A program made the position numbers and the translations under genes. The notes beneath the pieces were generated by a model. That model saw nothing but the letters and a program-made list of their open reading frames with translations, did not search any database and was not told where the DNA came from. This document shows, in pieces, positions 1 through 9,737 of a DNA stretch of 64,000 bases. The stretch covers positions 19,158,329 through 19,222,328 of the forward strand of contig OX387189.1 of assembly GCA_947561395.2 (NCBI GenBank). The letters are read 5' to 3'. This stretch comes from Buxus sempervirens. Taxonomy: Eukaryota > Streptophyta > Magnoliopsida > Buxales > Buxaceae. Numbering within the stretch: the stretch's first letter is position 1; every line of letters begins with the position of its first letter.

Positions 1-305
1 GACTTAACAAGAAGCCATACCTTGGGGTTTCAAACCCTTCTTGTGGTGTGCTTGAACTCCCTTTGAAGCAAGGGAAGTGGCTGGAGCAGCCCCTCCTCCC
101 ACCAACAGCAACAAGCCTTCCTCTTGCTTGGGAGTAAAATGGAGAAGAATAAGCGAAAGAAGGTTTGGGTAGTGTTTAGGTGGTGTCTTGGGTGATATGG
201 GGGCAAGGAGAGGTGGAGGAGAGGGGATTCGGAGCAGTGAGGGTGGAGAAGAAAGGTGGAAGCAAGCAAAAAGAAGCCAACCCCCGAAATGGGGCTGCCG
301 TTGCC

Positions 306-315
306 TTTTTTTATA
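306..315 (-). promoter_or_regulatory. TATA-like box of the minus-strand LTR
   Basis: The minus strand reads CTATAAAAAA just downstream of the palindromic repeats. The related LTR has TATAAAAGG at the equivalent place (28025-28033). Position and conservation between the two copies support a retrotransposon promoter. Activity is inferred. Confidence 0.5.
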
Positions 316-328
316 GAAAACTTAATGT

Positions 329-572
329 ATCCGGCATTTAATGTTGGATACACTGCACTTCCTTTGTATCCGGCATATTATGTCGGATACACTACACCTC
401 CTTTGTATCCGGCATATTATATTGGATACAAACACAATCATTTCGAAAATTAAATGCCGCCGCGAATTTGTCGGGGAATCGGCGCGAATCTCGCCGAGCA
501 AATCTTTGTATCAAACATTTGATGTCTGTTATACACAAACCTATGTGTATCCGATATATTTGACCAGATACA
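329..572. repeat. Tandem palindromic TATCCG repeats in LTR U3
   Basis: Three units start near 329, 366 and 404 (spacing 37-38 bp). Each begins TATCCGGCAT and ends GGATACA, so each is an imperfect palindrome. A diverged fourth unit lies near 546-572. The block sits just upstream of the LTR TATA-like box on the minus strand. Equivalent units occur in the other LTR at about 27849, 27950 and 27989. Confidence 0.75.
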
Positions 573-1143
573 AATCAAAAAATTATGGATTTGCCCCTTG
601 ACTTGACCGATTCGACCGATTTGACACTTTTGGATATCTACGGATTGCCCCCTGCGAAATTTTGCTTTAAACCCTAGGATATTTTGCATGTTTGGATATT
701 TACGGATTGCCCCTTGAGATATTTTCTTGCGCCACTCGCCACTTGCCACGTGTGCAGTTTCCGGTTTTTCTGCTCGGAAACTTCGACAGCTCATATCTCC
801 CTTATCCGGACTCCGATTTGAGCAAACTCAGTTGCGTTGGACTCATATCGGAGCCCTCTATTCGATGATAGCTAAGCACCTGGCTCGGGGTTCGAAAAAA
901 GTCAACTTTCGACTCACCCCCAAGTTTGATCGACCCATAGATCCTTCATCCGGACTCCGATTCCAGCAAACTCAGTTGCGTTGGAACCGCGTCGAGATTA
1001 TCTATCCATTGAGATAGGGCAAGGTGACCAATTTTCTCTTGATCAAAAAGTCAAATTTTGACCCCTCAGGGTTTGACTTTTCTGCTGTCTTTTAGCACAT
1101 TTTTTCTCTTTTATTTGGTTTGATCAAAATTTGGGTGCTTACA

Positions 1144-1883
1144 TTGCCGATCAAATCTTGGACATCATGCTTCAGTTCCCAGCAGCGATTGGTATGATGT
1201 CCAGGGGCTCCCATGTGGTAGTCCAATACTCATTGGGGTTATAGGAGCGACCATTGGACGGTTGCTGAGTTGGCTGCTTCTTCTGTAAGTACCCTTTCTT
1301 CAATAGGGTTGGCAACAATTCTGACAAGGGATAAGGTAAGGGTGCGAACACCCGGTTCAACCTTGCTTGGAATTCCTCCTTGGTCCACCTCGGCCGACCT
1401 GCGGATTGTGCCCCCTGGCCACTATTCTGATTCTCCCTCCTGTCGGGTGCCGAGAAGTGGAATGGCCTATTCTGCTGGACATAGTTGACATTCTCGTCGT
1501 CTCTCTTTCTATCCATGCCTCTTCCACTGGTAGGGCTCCTTCTTTGCTCTGTTGCAAAGCCAGCCACTCTGCCAGACTTCACCCCATCTTCTATTCTGTC
1601 CGCTACCATTACCAGATCAGCAAAACTGGCGGCAAACTGCCCCAATAGAAGTGTATAGTATGGCTGCCCCGGCATTGAGATGAATAGTGTCACCATCTCC
1701 TTCTCTAGCATGGGTGGTTGCACCATTCCGGCCATTTCTCGCCATCTCTTTGCATATTCCCGAATGGATTCAGTGCTCCTCTTGGCCATTTTTTGCAATT
1801 CCATCCGAGTGGGCAGGACCTCCGTGTTGAACTTGAAGTGTTCAAGGAATGTGCTAGCTAGGTCGTCCCAAGTCCTGATCTGG
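1144..1883 (-). pseudogene. gag: Ty3/gypsy gag fragment (Tat/Ogre-like)
   Basis: The open frame on the minus strand begins at the 1883 junction with TWDDLASTFLEHF, continues through MELQKMAKRSTESIREYAKR and reaches a DLVMVADRIEDGVKSGRV block. This pattern is typical of capsid-like gag of plant Ty3/gypsy elements, and I judge it closest to the Tat/Ogre lineage. Near 1225 a one-base shift moves the reading frame. The next frame gives YHMGAPGHHTNRCWELKH followed by VQDLIGN, a conserved gag C-terminal block. The fragment is cut at 1143 by an LTR start and at 1884 by another LTR-like element. No pol domains are present. It is a dead remnant. Confidence 0.8.
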
Positions 1884-3815
1884 TGTAACGCCCCGGATCC
1901 AAGTTACGTATAAAAACCATAACTCATCTCCAGAGGTTAATATGTCACACAGGATCGCAATATCAGAGTGAAGGAAAAACATGAATACAACAATAACTAT
2001 ATAACAGAGTGCGCTAAAATAATCCCAAATGGAAATAAACTCACATGACCAAGTAACTACCCGCAAGTATCGTCCTCTCCAGGAGCAGCTGAAAACAAAA
2101 CAAAACAATACGGAATGAGATACGAATATCCCAGTGAGCAGCACATGCATGCACAAATACATTTATTTCAGTTCTAAAACATGCCACGATTATAAACCAT
2201 ATACAATGATGATAATACGCATATTCCGAATAATCCAACTAAACTTCATTAATCCAATTTATATCAGTGCGAAAAACCATCAGGTAAATCAAGCAATAAC
2301 AATCCGTTTCCAATCTCGAAGATATCGATAAAATAATGATTAACTGACAACAACATAGCGAATAACCATAATTTCGTATCTCAAGATATAATTCCAGATA
2401 TACCAATGTCATATAACACAAAGTCTTCTCATAACCATGCCCACTCCTCCAAATGTATATCCGGCCTACTCAGGGTTTCGGATATTGAAATGACTGCGTC
2501 ATCCAATGCAGGCCTACTCCCCGGGTTTCTGCATTGACAACTAGGCCTACTCAGGGTTTCTGGCTGCTCTACACCGGCGGGAGGTACAATACCCAATAAT
2601 CGGTAAACAATATTCCATGAACCATAAATACCAACAAACCAATGAATAAAACATATCACGTCAAACAAAATCAAATACCAACATTGGTCAATGTCATGTA
2701 GTTGTTTACATTGGTTAATTGACATGCCAAGGCGGCATCCACCCCTCCATTTACACAGTTCCGGCCTACTCAGGGTTTCGGACACTCTGAAATGACGGCC
2801 TACTCAGGGTTTCGTCATCCAATGCAGGCCTACTCCCCGGGTTTCTACATTGACAACCAGGCCTACTCAGGGTTTCTGGCTGCTCTACACCGATAGCGGC
2901 AACACTCAAGGCCATGCAATTACACCAACGAAGCAATAACATCACATTACTAAGCTTAGACTTTGGATCCAGGACAATCTAAACCAGTAGTAAGTATAAA
3001 ACTAGCAAATCAACCCAGTGTATTTTCCATCATGTAAAACTGATATATATAGATCAACATGTTCAAGTGCGTACCATAGGTCACTCAGGACCAGCTTACT
3101 CCCTCATGGAGTCCTCAAAGAAATTCTCAAATAATTTACTAGAACAGAATAAGATATGATTCTAAACCGGCCACCGATATAAAACAATATTCAAGTAAAT
3201 CATTCCTGAAGTGCACCGTGCATTCAAAGGTGAACTAGCATAATAGTGTAGATGCATTTCAGCAAAAAATATATGGTTTCAAAACTAACTTTTCAGAATA
3301 AAGCACATTATACAGAAATGATTTCAGCATCCAAACTTTGATTAAACATGAATCAGCAAAACATCTCCTAGATTCTCAATTTCGCTTTCATAATCCAAAT
3401 CAATCAAAACGAATGTTGTAAAAACCTCAAAACACATTTTGGATGAGTGGAATAGTCTTAGGATCCCCTATAAGGTCACCATACCAAAAAGCAATCAATT
3501 CTGAGACAAAAAGTTTCGGACCTCAAAATATTCTAAGTCTAGTTAAAAACGTTGACTTTTGGTATATAATTTTTCTAGACAAATCTACAAGGAGTTTCGG
3601 GCTCAAATTATGGTTGTAGTCTATTGAAGGGTAAATACATCTCCTAGAATTTTATGGGTTCCTAAATCACTCATCTGGGTATTAAACCCAAACCGGGCTT
3701 TTTGATAAAAACCGGGATTTAGGCATGAACTGGAAAGTTGACTTTTTATTGGCTGGGAATTAGACCTTGGAAGTATTTTTATTGGTTCCAAATGGGGGGT
3801 AAAACCTTATTTACA
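1884..3815 (-). mobile_element. LTR-like element starting TGTAACGCCCC
   Basis: This non-coding sequence interrupts the gag remnant. Its edge at 1884 reads TGTAACGCCCCGG, so on the minus strand it ends GGGCGTTACA, a common terminus of plant gypsy LTRs. The minus strand has a CTCCTGGAGAGGACGA block at 2070-2090 that matches a CTTGGAGAGGACGA block on the plus strand at 26525-26540, so a relative lies inverted at 24861-26715. Internal tandem motifs occur at 2460-2899. The distal 3240-3795 part is repeated beyond LINE-1. No gag or pol is seen. It could be a solo LTR or a non-autonomous element. Confidence 0.6.
2460..2899. repeat. Repeated GGCCTACTCAGGGTTTC motif
   Basis: The motif GGCCTACTCAGGGTTTC, or a close variant with CCCCGGG, occurs about seven times. 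A cluster of roughly 125-140 bp (starting about 2460) recurs about 300 bp downstream (starting about 2761). This is local tandem duplication inside the LTR-like element. No coding role. Confidence 0.75.
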
Positions 3816-3816
3816 T

Positions 3817-5541
3817 TTTTTTTTGGAAGGTAAGACCAAAGTGCATTAATAAAGAAAAATATGTACAATATGGTTCAGAACATAAACAGGAACCCTAGTA
3901 ATAGGGTACATGAACATACAAACTATCCCAACCCACTGGAAACAGCAAGAGTGACCTTTAGTAGGATATGAACTCCCAATTCAAGTCCCAATTATAGACT
4001 AGCTGACGATGGAGAGGAGTGTCTTGAAGCTTCACCCTCTCAAGGTTGGCTTTATCACGGACGTCCGATGTAATTGCTTGAATCAGGTTCTGCCATGGTA
4101 AGTATGCATTACTAAATACACGACGGTTCCTTTCTCTCCAAATGTGGTAAACTGTGGCTGCAAGTGATACCTTAAATATCATTCGAGAGTGTGCACTACC
4201 CAACTGCAATGATGACGCCCAATGAACAGTCGCTTCCCAGTCCCGATGAACTCGACTTGTAGAATTCAAGGAGAGAATGTGGAACCAGATCTGGTTACTA
4301 TACTGGCAATCAAAGAAAAGGTGTGAGTGTGACTCGGCCATGAGTCTACATAGCACACATGTTCCTTGGTCAACAACACCCAACTTGTGAAGCCGGTCCT
4401 TGGTGAGTAACCTTCGATTGATAGCTAACCATAACAGGAAAGCATGCCTTGGTATGTGTAGAGGGAACCAAACCAATCTACACCAGTGGACCTGCACATG
4501 CAATGTATCCATACTCTTATATGTGCTGCGGATATCAAACGCACCTGACTTGGAAGGAGTCCATATCATCGCGTCCTCACTGTCCGGATTTGGGTTACCA
4601 AGTTGGTGAAGTTTGCCCCATACCTCTCTAAGGTCAAATGAAGCTGCCACTGGAGGGTCCCAATTGCTACCTGATATGATATCACTCACCTTGGCACTAG
4701 TAGAAAGACCGGAATCATAAATCAAACGAGCACCATAGGTAATGAACAATGGACCATCCGGATGCCAGTTGTCATACCATAGTGAAGTGGTGTGACCATT
4801 CATTATCCTCTTCTTCAAGCGTTGGTGCACATCTGGCCTTGTCTTGAGTATCTTACGCCATGCCCAGGAACAACCCGCTGGTATATTTATGGTCCAGAAG
4901 TTTCGATCCTTCACAAGGTACTTATGCACCCATTGTACCCACAAGGAATCACTAAAGCTTAAAATTTTCCATACGTGCTTCATAACTGCGGCTTTGTTCC
5001 AAAGGCTCAACTTAAACAGACCCAGCCCACCTTCCTCACGTGGTCTACAGACAATGTCCCAACTAATTGGAGTCATTTTCCGCTTGAGATCTGGACCCGA
5101 CCATAAGAACCTCCTTGAGATCCTTTCCAATTCCATAAGAACACCTTTAGGGATAATAAAAGTGGTTAGCCAGTGTACCTTGATGGAGAAGAGCACAGAT
5201 TTAATGAGTAGAAGTCTCCCCGCATACGAAAGACTCCTTCCTTTCCAAGCTTGAGTCCTAGATTTGACTTGTTCAATAAGTGGTATGCAGTCCCTCCATT
5301 TGAGTTTAGACGTAATAAGCGGAATGCCAAGGTACTTAACAGGCAGCTGACCCAATGGAAACCCAGACAACAGGCTCAATTCGGCTCTCGTGGCTTGATC
5401 CACCCCACTTAAAAACATGGAACTCTTACTTTTGTTAACACATAGGCCAGTTAGAAGCTGGAATTCCTGGAGAGCAGCGGAGATACATAAGATGGAGGAG
5501 TTGTCGGCTTTGGAGAAAATGAACAGGTCATCGGAGCAAGT
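3817..5541 (-). mobile_element. LINE-1: 5'-truncated LINE
   Basis: The minus-strand 3' end is visible at 3816-3824 as a T-run followed by GGAAGGTAAG, so the element ends CTTACCTTCC-poly(A). The 5' end is truncated inside the reverse transcriptase FADD box near 5541. It sits inside the first foldback module. Beyond 5541 about 20 bp of filler (5541-5563) precedes the resumed foldback, and no target-site duplication is seen. Its C-terminus resembles LINE-12. Confidence 0.9.
3958..5537 (-). pseudogene. LINE-1 ORF2, C-terminal half (RT thumb and zf-RVT)
   Basis: The frame is open from the truncation point to the natural stop at 3958. It starts at a degenerate CSDDLFIFS (normally FADDLFIF), so the RT palm is missing and the protein cannot be active. 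The remaining part shows the YLGIPL and LSYAGRLLLIKSVLF thumb blocks, then SLWYDNWHPDGP. It ends with zf-RVT, seen as IPRHAFLLW, CVLC and HLFFDC, and the VYHIWRERNRRVF signature. There is no RNase H. The natural C-terminus is about 30-40 residues after VYHIWRERN. There are no internal stops, so the truncation occurred at insertion, not by decay. Confidence 0.9.
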
Positions 5542-6185
5542 AAATATGGTTTCAAAACTAAGTCTTTACATGTAAAGACTTAAGTAAATGGAGCAATAAA
5601 TACACAGGACATTTACTTAAGTCTTTACATGTAAATAAGGTTTTACCCCCCATAATAGTGTAGATGTATTTCATCAAAAAAATATGGTTTCAAAACTAAC
5701 TTTTCAGAATAAAGCACATTATACAGAAATGATTTCAGCCTCCAAACTTTGATTAAACATGAATCAGCAAAACATCTCCTAGATTCTCAATTTCGCTTTC
5801 ATAATCCAAATCAATCAAAACGAATGTTGTAAAAACCTCAAAAAACATTTTGGATGAGTGGAATAGTCTTAGGATCCCCTATAAGGTCACCATACCAAAA
5901 AGCAATCAATTCTGAGACAAAAAGTTTCGGACCTCAAAATATTCTAAGTCTAGTTAAAAACGTTGACTTTTGGTATATAATTTTTCTAGACAAATCTACA
6001 AGGAGTTTCGGGCTCAAATTATGGTTGTAGTCTACTGAAGGGTAAATACATCTCCTAGAATTTTATGGGTTCCTGAATCACTCATCTGGGTATTAAACCC
6101 AAACCGGGATTTAGGCATGAACTGGAAAGTTGACTTTTTATTGGCTGGGAATTAGACCTTGGAAGTATTTTTATTGGTTCCAAAT

Positions 6186-6288
6186 GGGGGGTAAAACCTT
6201 ATTTACATGTAAAGACTTAAGTAAATGGAACAATAAATACACATGACATTTACTTAAGTCTTTACATGTGAATAAAGTTTTACCCCCC
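6186..6288. repeat. Foldback (MITE-like) module with long inverted repeats
   Basis: This is a 103-bp sequence with near-perfect inverted arms of about 42 bp. It starts GGGGGGTAAAACC and ends GTTTTACCCCCC with very little loop. It has no ORF. It could be a small MITE carried along in a tandem duplication, or an inverted duplication that arose in place. No clear target-site duplication is visible. Confidence 0.65.
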
Positions 6289-6399
6289 ATAATAGTGTAG
6301 ATGTATTTCAGCAAAACAATATGGTTTCAAAACTAACTTTTCAGAATAAAGCACATTATACAGAAATGATTTCAGCATCCAAACTTTGATTAAAGACTT

Positions 6400-6553
6400 A
6401 ATCAAGAGGGGCAGCCGCTTGTGTATGTGAAACCACCACACATTATACAGAAATGTGGTGGTTGCCGGAGCAACCACCACCATCCACATTATACAGAAAT
6501 GATTTCAGCATCCACACATTATACAGAAATGATTTCAACATGGTCAAACCACC
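6400..6553. repeat. Scrambled filler at the 5' edge of LINE-2
   Basis: The phrase CACATTATACAGAAATG from the neighbouring repeat recurs at about 6350, 6430, 6485 and 6513, mixed with short inverted GTGGTGGTT/AACCACCAC pieces. The pieces are too short and disordered for ordinary tandem duplication. They look like template-switched filler made when the LINE 5' end was joined. Confidence 0.65.
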
Positions 6554-6670
6554 AACAAGAAGAAACTTCTTGTTGACGAAGTAGCCATGAAACAAGCTAG
6601 GATCAAGCTTAATGGAAATGAGCCTGGCAGGGAAGGCAGTGGAGGGGTAGACTCTCGATCTCATGATTAA
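6554..6670 (+). pseudogene. LINE-2 ORF1, last 38 codons
   Basis: Only the C-terminal tail is left. It begins NKKKLLVDEVAMKQA, the lysine-rich tail found at the end of every ORF1 in this window. The stop TAA (6668-6670) overlaps the ORF2 start at 6663 by 8 nt within ATGATTAA. The DUF4283 and zinc-knuckle parts are absent because the element is 5' truncated. Confidence 0.85.
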
Positions 6671-9576
6671 TATAGCCACATGGAACATCAGAGGTCTAAA
6701 TGACCTCTCTAAGCAGATGGAGGTTAAGGATCTAATTCTTAAGCAAAGACTTAAAGTGCTATGTTTGGTGGAAACCAAGGTTCGGCAGGTTAACTCCCAC
6801 GTAATTAAGAATCTGATTTGTCCAAATTGGTCCATGCTTTCCAATTATGACCAGGCACTAAAGGGTCGCATTTGGGTGCTGTTCGACCATCATTTCATGC
6901 GTGTGCAATGCCTTTCAGTTTCAGATCAATTCATCCACTGCCACATGGAGATTTTAAACATGCAGAAAGGGTTCTTTGCCACCTTTGTTCATGCTGCAAA
7001 TGATCATAAAGAAAGAACCATTCTTTGGCGTGATCTTTGCGCCTGTTCTTTCGCTAGCCCTTGGATTCTCATGGACGATTTTAACTGTGTTCGTCACAAC
7101 AACGAGAAATCTTGAGGTAAAAGTATCAAAGCAAGGCCAATTGAAGCCTTCAACTGTTTTATCAACTCTTGTGAGCTTGCTGATCTAAAATTCAAGGGCC
7201 TCCTCCATTCCTGGTCCAACCGAAGTATGGGTTCCAAAAGGATTTCTTGCAAACTTGATAGGGCTCTTGTTAACTACGGGTGGCTTACTGAATTTTTGTC
7301 TTCTAAAGCCGAAGTCCTGAATGCCGGCATCTCTGACCATAGCCTGATCGTAGTGAGCATCTTCCCTCCGGTTGGTAAAGGTCCAAAGCCCTTCAGATTT
7401 TTTAATTTTTGGACTAACCATGACCACTTTCTCCCCCTTGTTTCTGAAGTCTGGAAATCAGATGTTGCTGGCACGCCCATGTTTCGTGTTGTTAATAAGC
7501 TTAGGCTGCTGAAAGCCAAGCTTAAGGTGTGGATTTCTCAACAGAAATTTGCGGAGATCAATAGCAAAGTAGCACTCCTTCGCTCTGACCTGAATGACTG
7601 TCAACAACAATGCCTCAATGACCCATCTAATGACAATTTGGTGATCAGGGAAAGATGTATCCGCAGTGATCTGGTCAAAGCCTTAAGATTTGAAGAGGCT
7701 CAAGTGAGGCAGAAGTCTCGTATCACCTGGATGAAAGATGGGGACCAAAACTCAGCTTTCTTCCACAAGAATCTGTTGGCAAGACGTTCAGTTAACACCA
7801 TTCTATCCTTGTTCGATGATGTTGGTTCTAAACACTCAGACCCTAAGGTGATTAGGGGCCTAATCCTAAATCACTACACTTCCCTTTTAGGCTCTGCCCC
7901 TGCCCCCTTGGCAGTGCAACTCCCACCTTTTCTTAGGAGGTTATCGGATAGCCATTGTGCTGACATCCAAAAAGAGGTTACACCTGAAGAAATCACAACC
8001 ACAATGTTTGCATTGAAGGATGATAAGGCCCCTGGCCCTGACGGCTTCACCCCCAAGTTCTTCAAGAAAGCATGGGGTATCGTAGGGGAGGATGTTATCC
8101 ATGCCATCTCTGATTTCTTCAAGTCAGGAAGGTTGTTGAAGCAAGCTAAATATACAGCCATCACCCTTGTTCCGAAGTGCCAGAACCTATGACTTGTTTC
8201 TGATTTCAGACCAATCTCATGTGTTAACACCATCTACAAATGCATTGCAAAGATCTTGGCAAATAGATTAAAAGGTGTCGTCGATAACCTGGTTGGGGAC
8301 TACCAAACCGCCTACATTCCTGGTAGATCAATATCTGAGAACATCTTATTGACTCATGAACTCCTTCATCATTACCACCTTACATCAGGTAGGCCACGTT
8401 GTGCAGTTAAAGTGGATATCAGGAAAGCATTTGATTCCGTTTCTTGGGACTATGTGAGGAAGGTCTTATCAGGCATGGGATTCTCCATCATGATTAACGG
8501 TGGTCTGAATGGTTTTTTTCATGGCGCCAAGGGCCTTCAGCAGGGAGACCCCATGTCTCCATACTTGTTTGTTCTTGTCATGGAACTCTTCCATGTCATC
8601 CTTGAGGATCACACCAAACCTCCTTCATTCAAGTTTCATCCTAAATGTGCAAGCCAAAAGATTAAAATGTTAAGCCAGATGACCTGTTCCTGTTCTCTTC
8701 GGGTGATGAAGACTCCATTGCTTCTTTCATGAAGGCCCTTCAGGCCTTTGAAGCAATAGCCGGCTTGCAAGTCAACAAGCAGAAATCCACCATCTTCTTC
8801 AGTGGCCTGGAGGAGAATCATTGTTCTTATCTCAGCTCCAAGTTTGACTTGCAGCTTGGCAAGCTCCCCATCAGATACTTGGGTTTGCCTTTGATGTCTT
8901 CCAAGCTCTCACCAAAAGATTGCGAGCCCCTCCTCTTCAGAATCAAGTCCATTCCTGGAGGAATAAGTGTTTATCTTATGCAGGGAAGGTCACTTTAATA
9001 AAATCAGTGCTTTTTTCCCTCTTAGTTCATTGGCTTTCGACTTTCATCATTTCGGCTAGCATTACTACCCTTATTGAAAAAGAATGCAGATCTTTCTTAT
9101 GGGGAAGTCCCAATCAACCAAAGAAGATACGGCCGGTTTGCTGGGACGTTGTTTGCTCTCCAAAGAAGCAAGGTGGTTTGGGGGTGAAACCTATCAAAGT
9201 TTGGAACAAGGCTGCTATCCTAAAGTATGTATGGTTACTTGCTACAAACAGTAGTAGTCTTTGGGCAAGATGGACCAGAAGCTATCTCATCAAAGACTGG
9301 AACTTTTGGGCTTTAAAGACTCCCTCTAAATGTTCCTGGGCATGGAGGAAGATACTTAAAGCCAGACATGAAGCTACTTCAATGATTAAACACAGGATCT
9401 TCAATGGGGAACACACATCCCTATGGTACGATAATTGGCATCCTGATGGTCCAATCATGCCAAGGTTAGGACGTCGTGTCCTCTATGACTCCGGTCTCCA
9501 AGGGCAAAGGTGAGTGCTTTGATTGAAGATGACAACTGGTCCGTACCCCCAGCAATTTCAATTGATCTCATGGAGC
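6663..9576 (+). pseudogene. LINE-2 ORF2, N-terminal part (EN and RT), broken
   Basis: Encodes the endonuclease (MINIATWNIRGLND, then DDFNCVR where GDFN is usual, then ISDHSL) and the reverse transcriptase (KAPGPDGFTPKFF, FRPISCVNTIYKC, FIPGRSISEN, VKVDIRKAFDSVSW, QQGDPMSPYLF). Damage: in-frame TGA at 7113 and 8190, an in-frame loss of about 18 codons after GMGF near 8478, and a small deletion near 8675 that destroys the FADD box and shifts the frame. Further shifts lie near 8955 and 9508. The coding sequence stops at 9576, where the LINE-3 poly(T) begins, and resumes at 15738. Confidence 0.9.
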
Positions 9577-9737
9577 TTTTTTTTTTTTTTTGCAAAGTAA
9601 GTAAATAATATATAAAAAAGGGAAGAATATACAACATAAGAGCTTCACCCCACCCTGTGGCGCAAGCTACCAGAGCCAAAGCTCACAATTACAGAAACAC
9701 AACCTCCCCAACCTACACGAAATCACATAATCACACC

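Larger units (their letters stand above)
1..1143 (-). mobile_element. LTR of a Ty3/gypsy-type element (partial)
   Basis: On the minus strand the sequence starts with TGTAAGCACC at 1143 and runs off the window at 1. It is related, in opposite orientation, to 27111-28214: both share the same start, blocks containing a CAACTGAGTTTGC motif, a set of palindromic TATCCG units and a TATA-like box. No coding potential is credible. The order (TG start, unique part, palindromes, TATA box, pyrimidine-rich leader) fits a U3-R LTR. The far LTR end is not seen. It could be a solo LTR inserted in gag, or the 3' LTR of an internally deleted element. Confidence 0.7.
3240..6410. repeat. Tandem repeat of about 640 bp with foldback module, split by LINE-1
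   Basis: The block 3240-3795, starting near ATAATAGTGTAGATG, recurs almost identically at 5652-6185 and as a short third copy at 6289-6400. Between copies lies a foldback module of about 100 bp with G6/C6 ends. The first foldback is split by LINE-1 (3794-3816 plus 5560-5651); the second is whole at 6186-6288. The array therefore pre-dates LINE-1. Confidence 0.8.

Noticed and set aside
329..572. CRISPR-like evenly spaced repeats
   Set aside because: Units are degenerate palindromes with no unique spacers, inside an LTR of a plant genome.
2429..2785. 118-codon minus-strand ORF with repeated SETLSRP
   Set aside because: Produced by the GGCCTACTCAGGGTTTC repeat in the LTR-like element.
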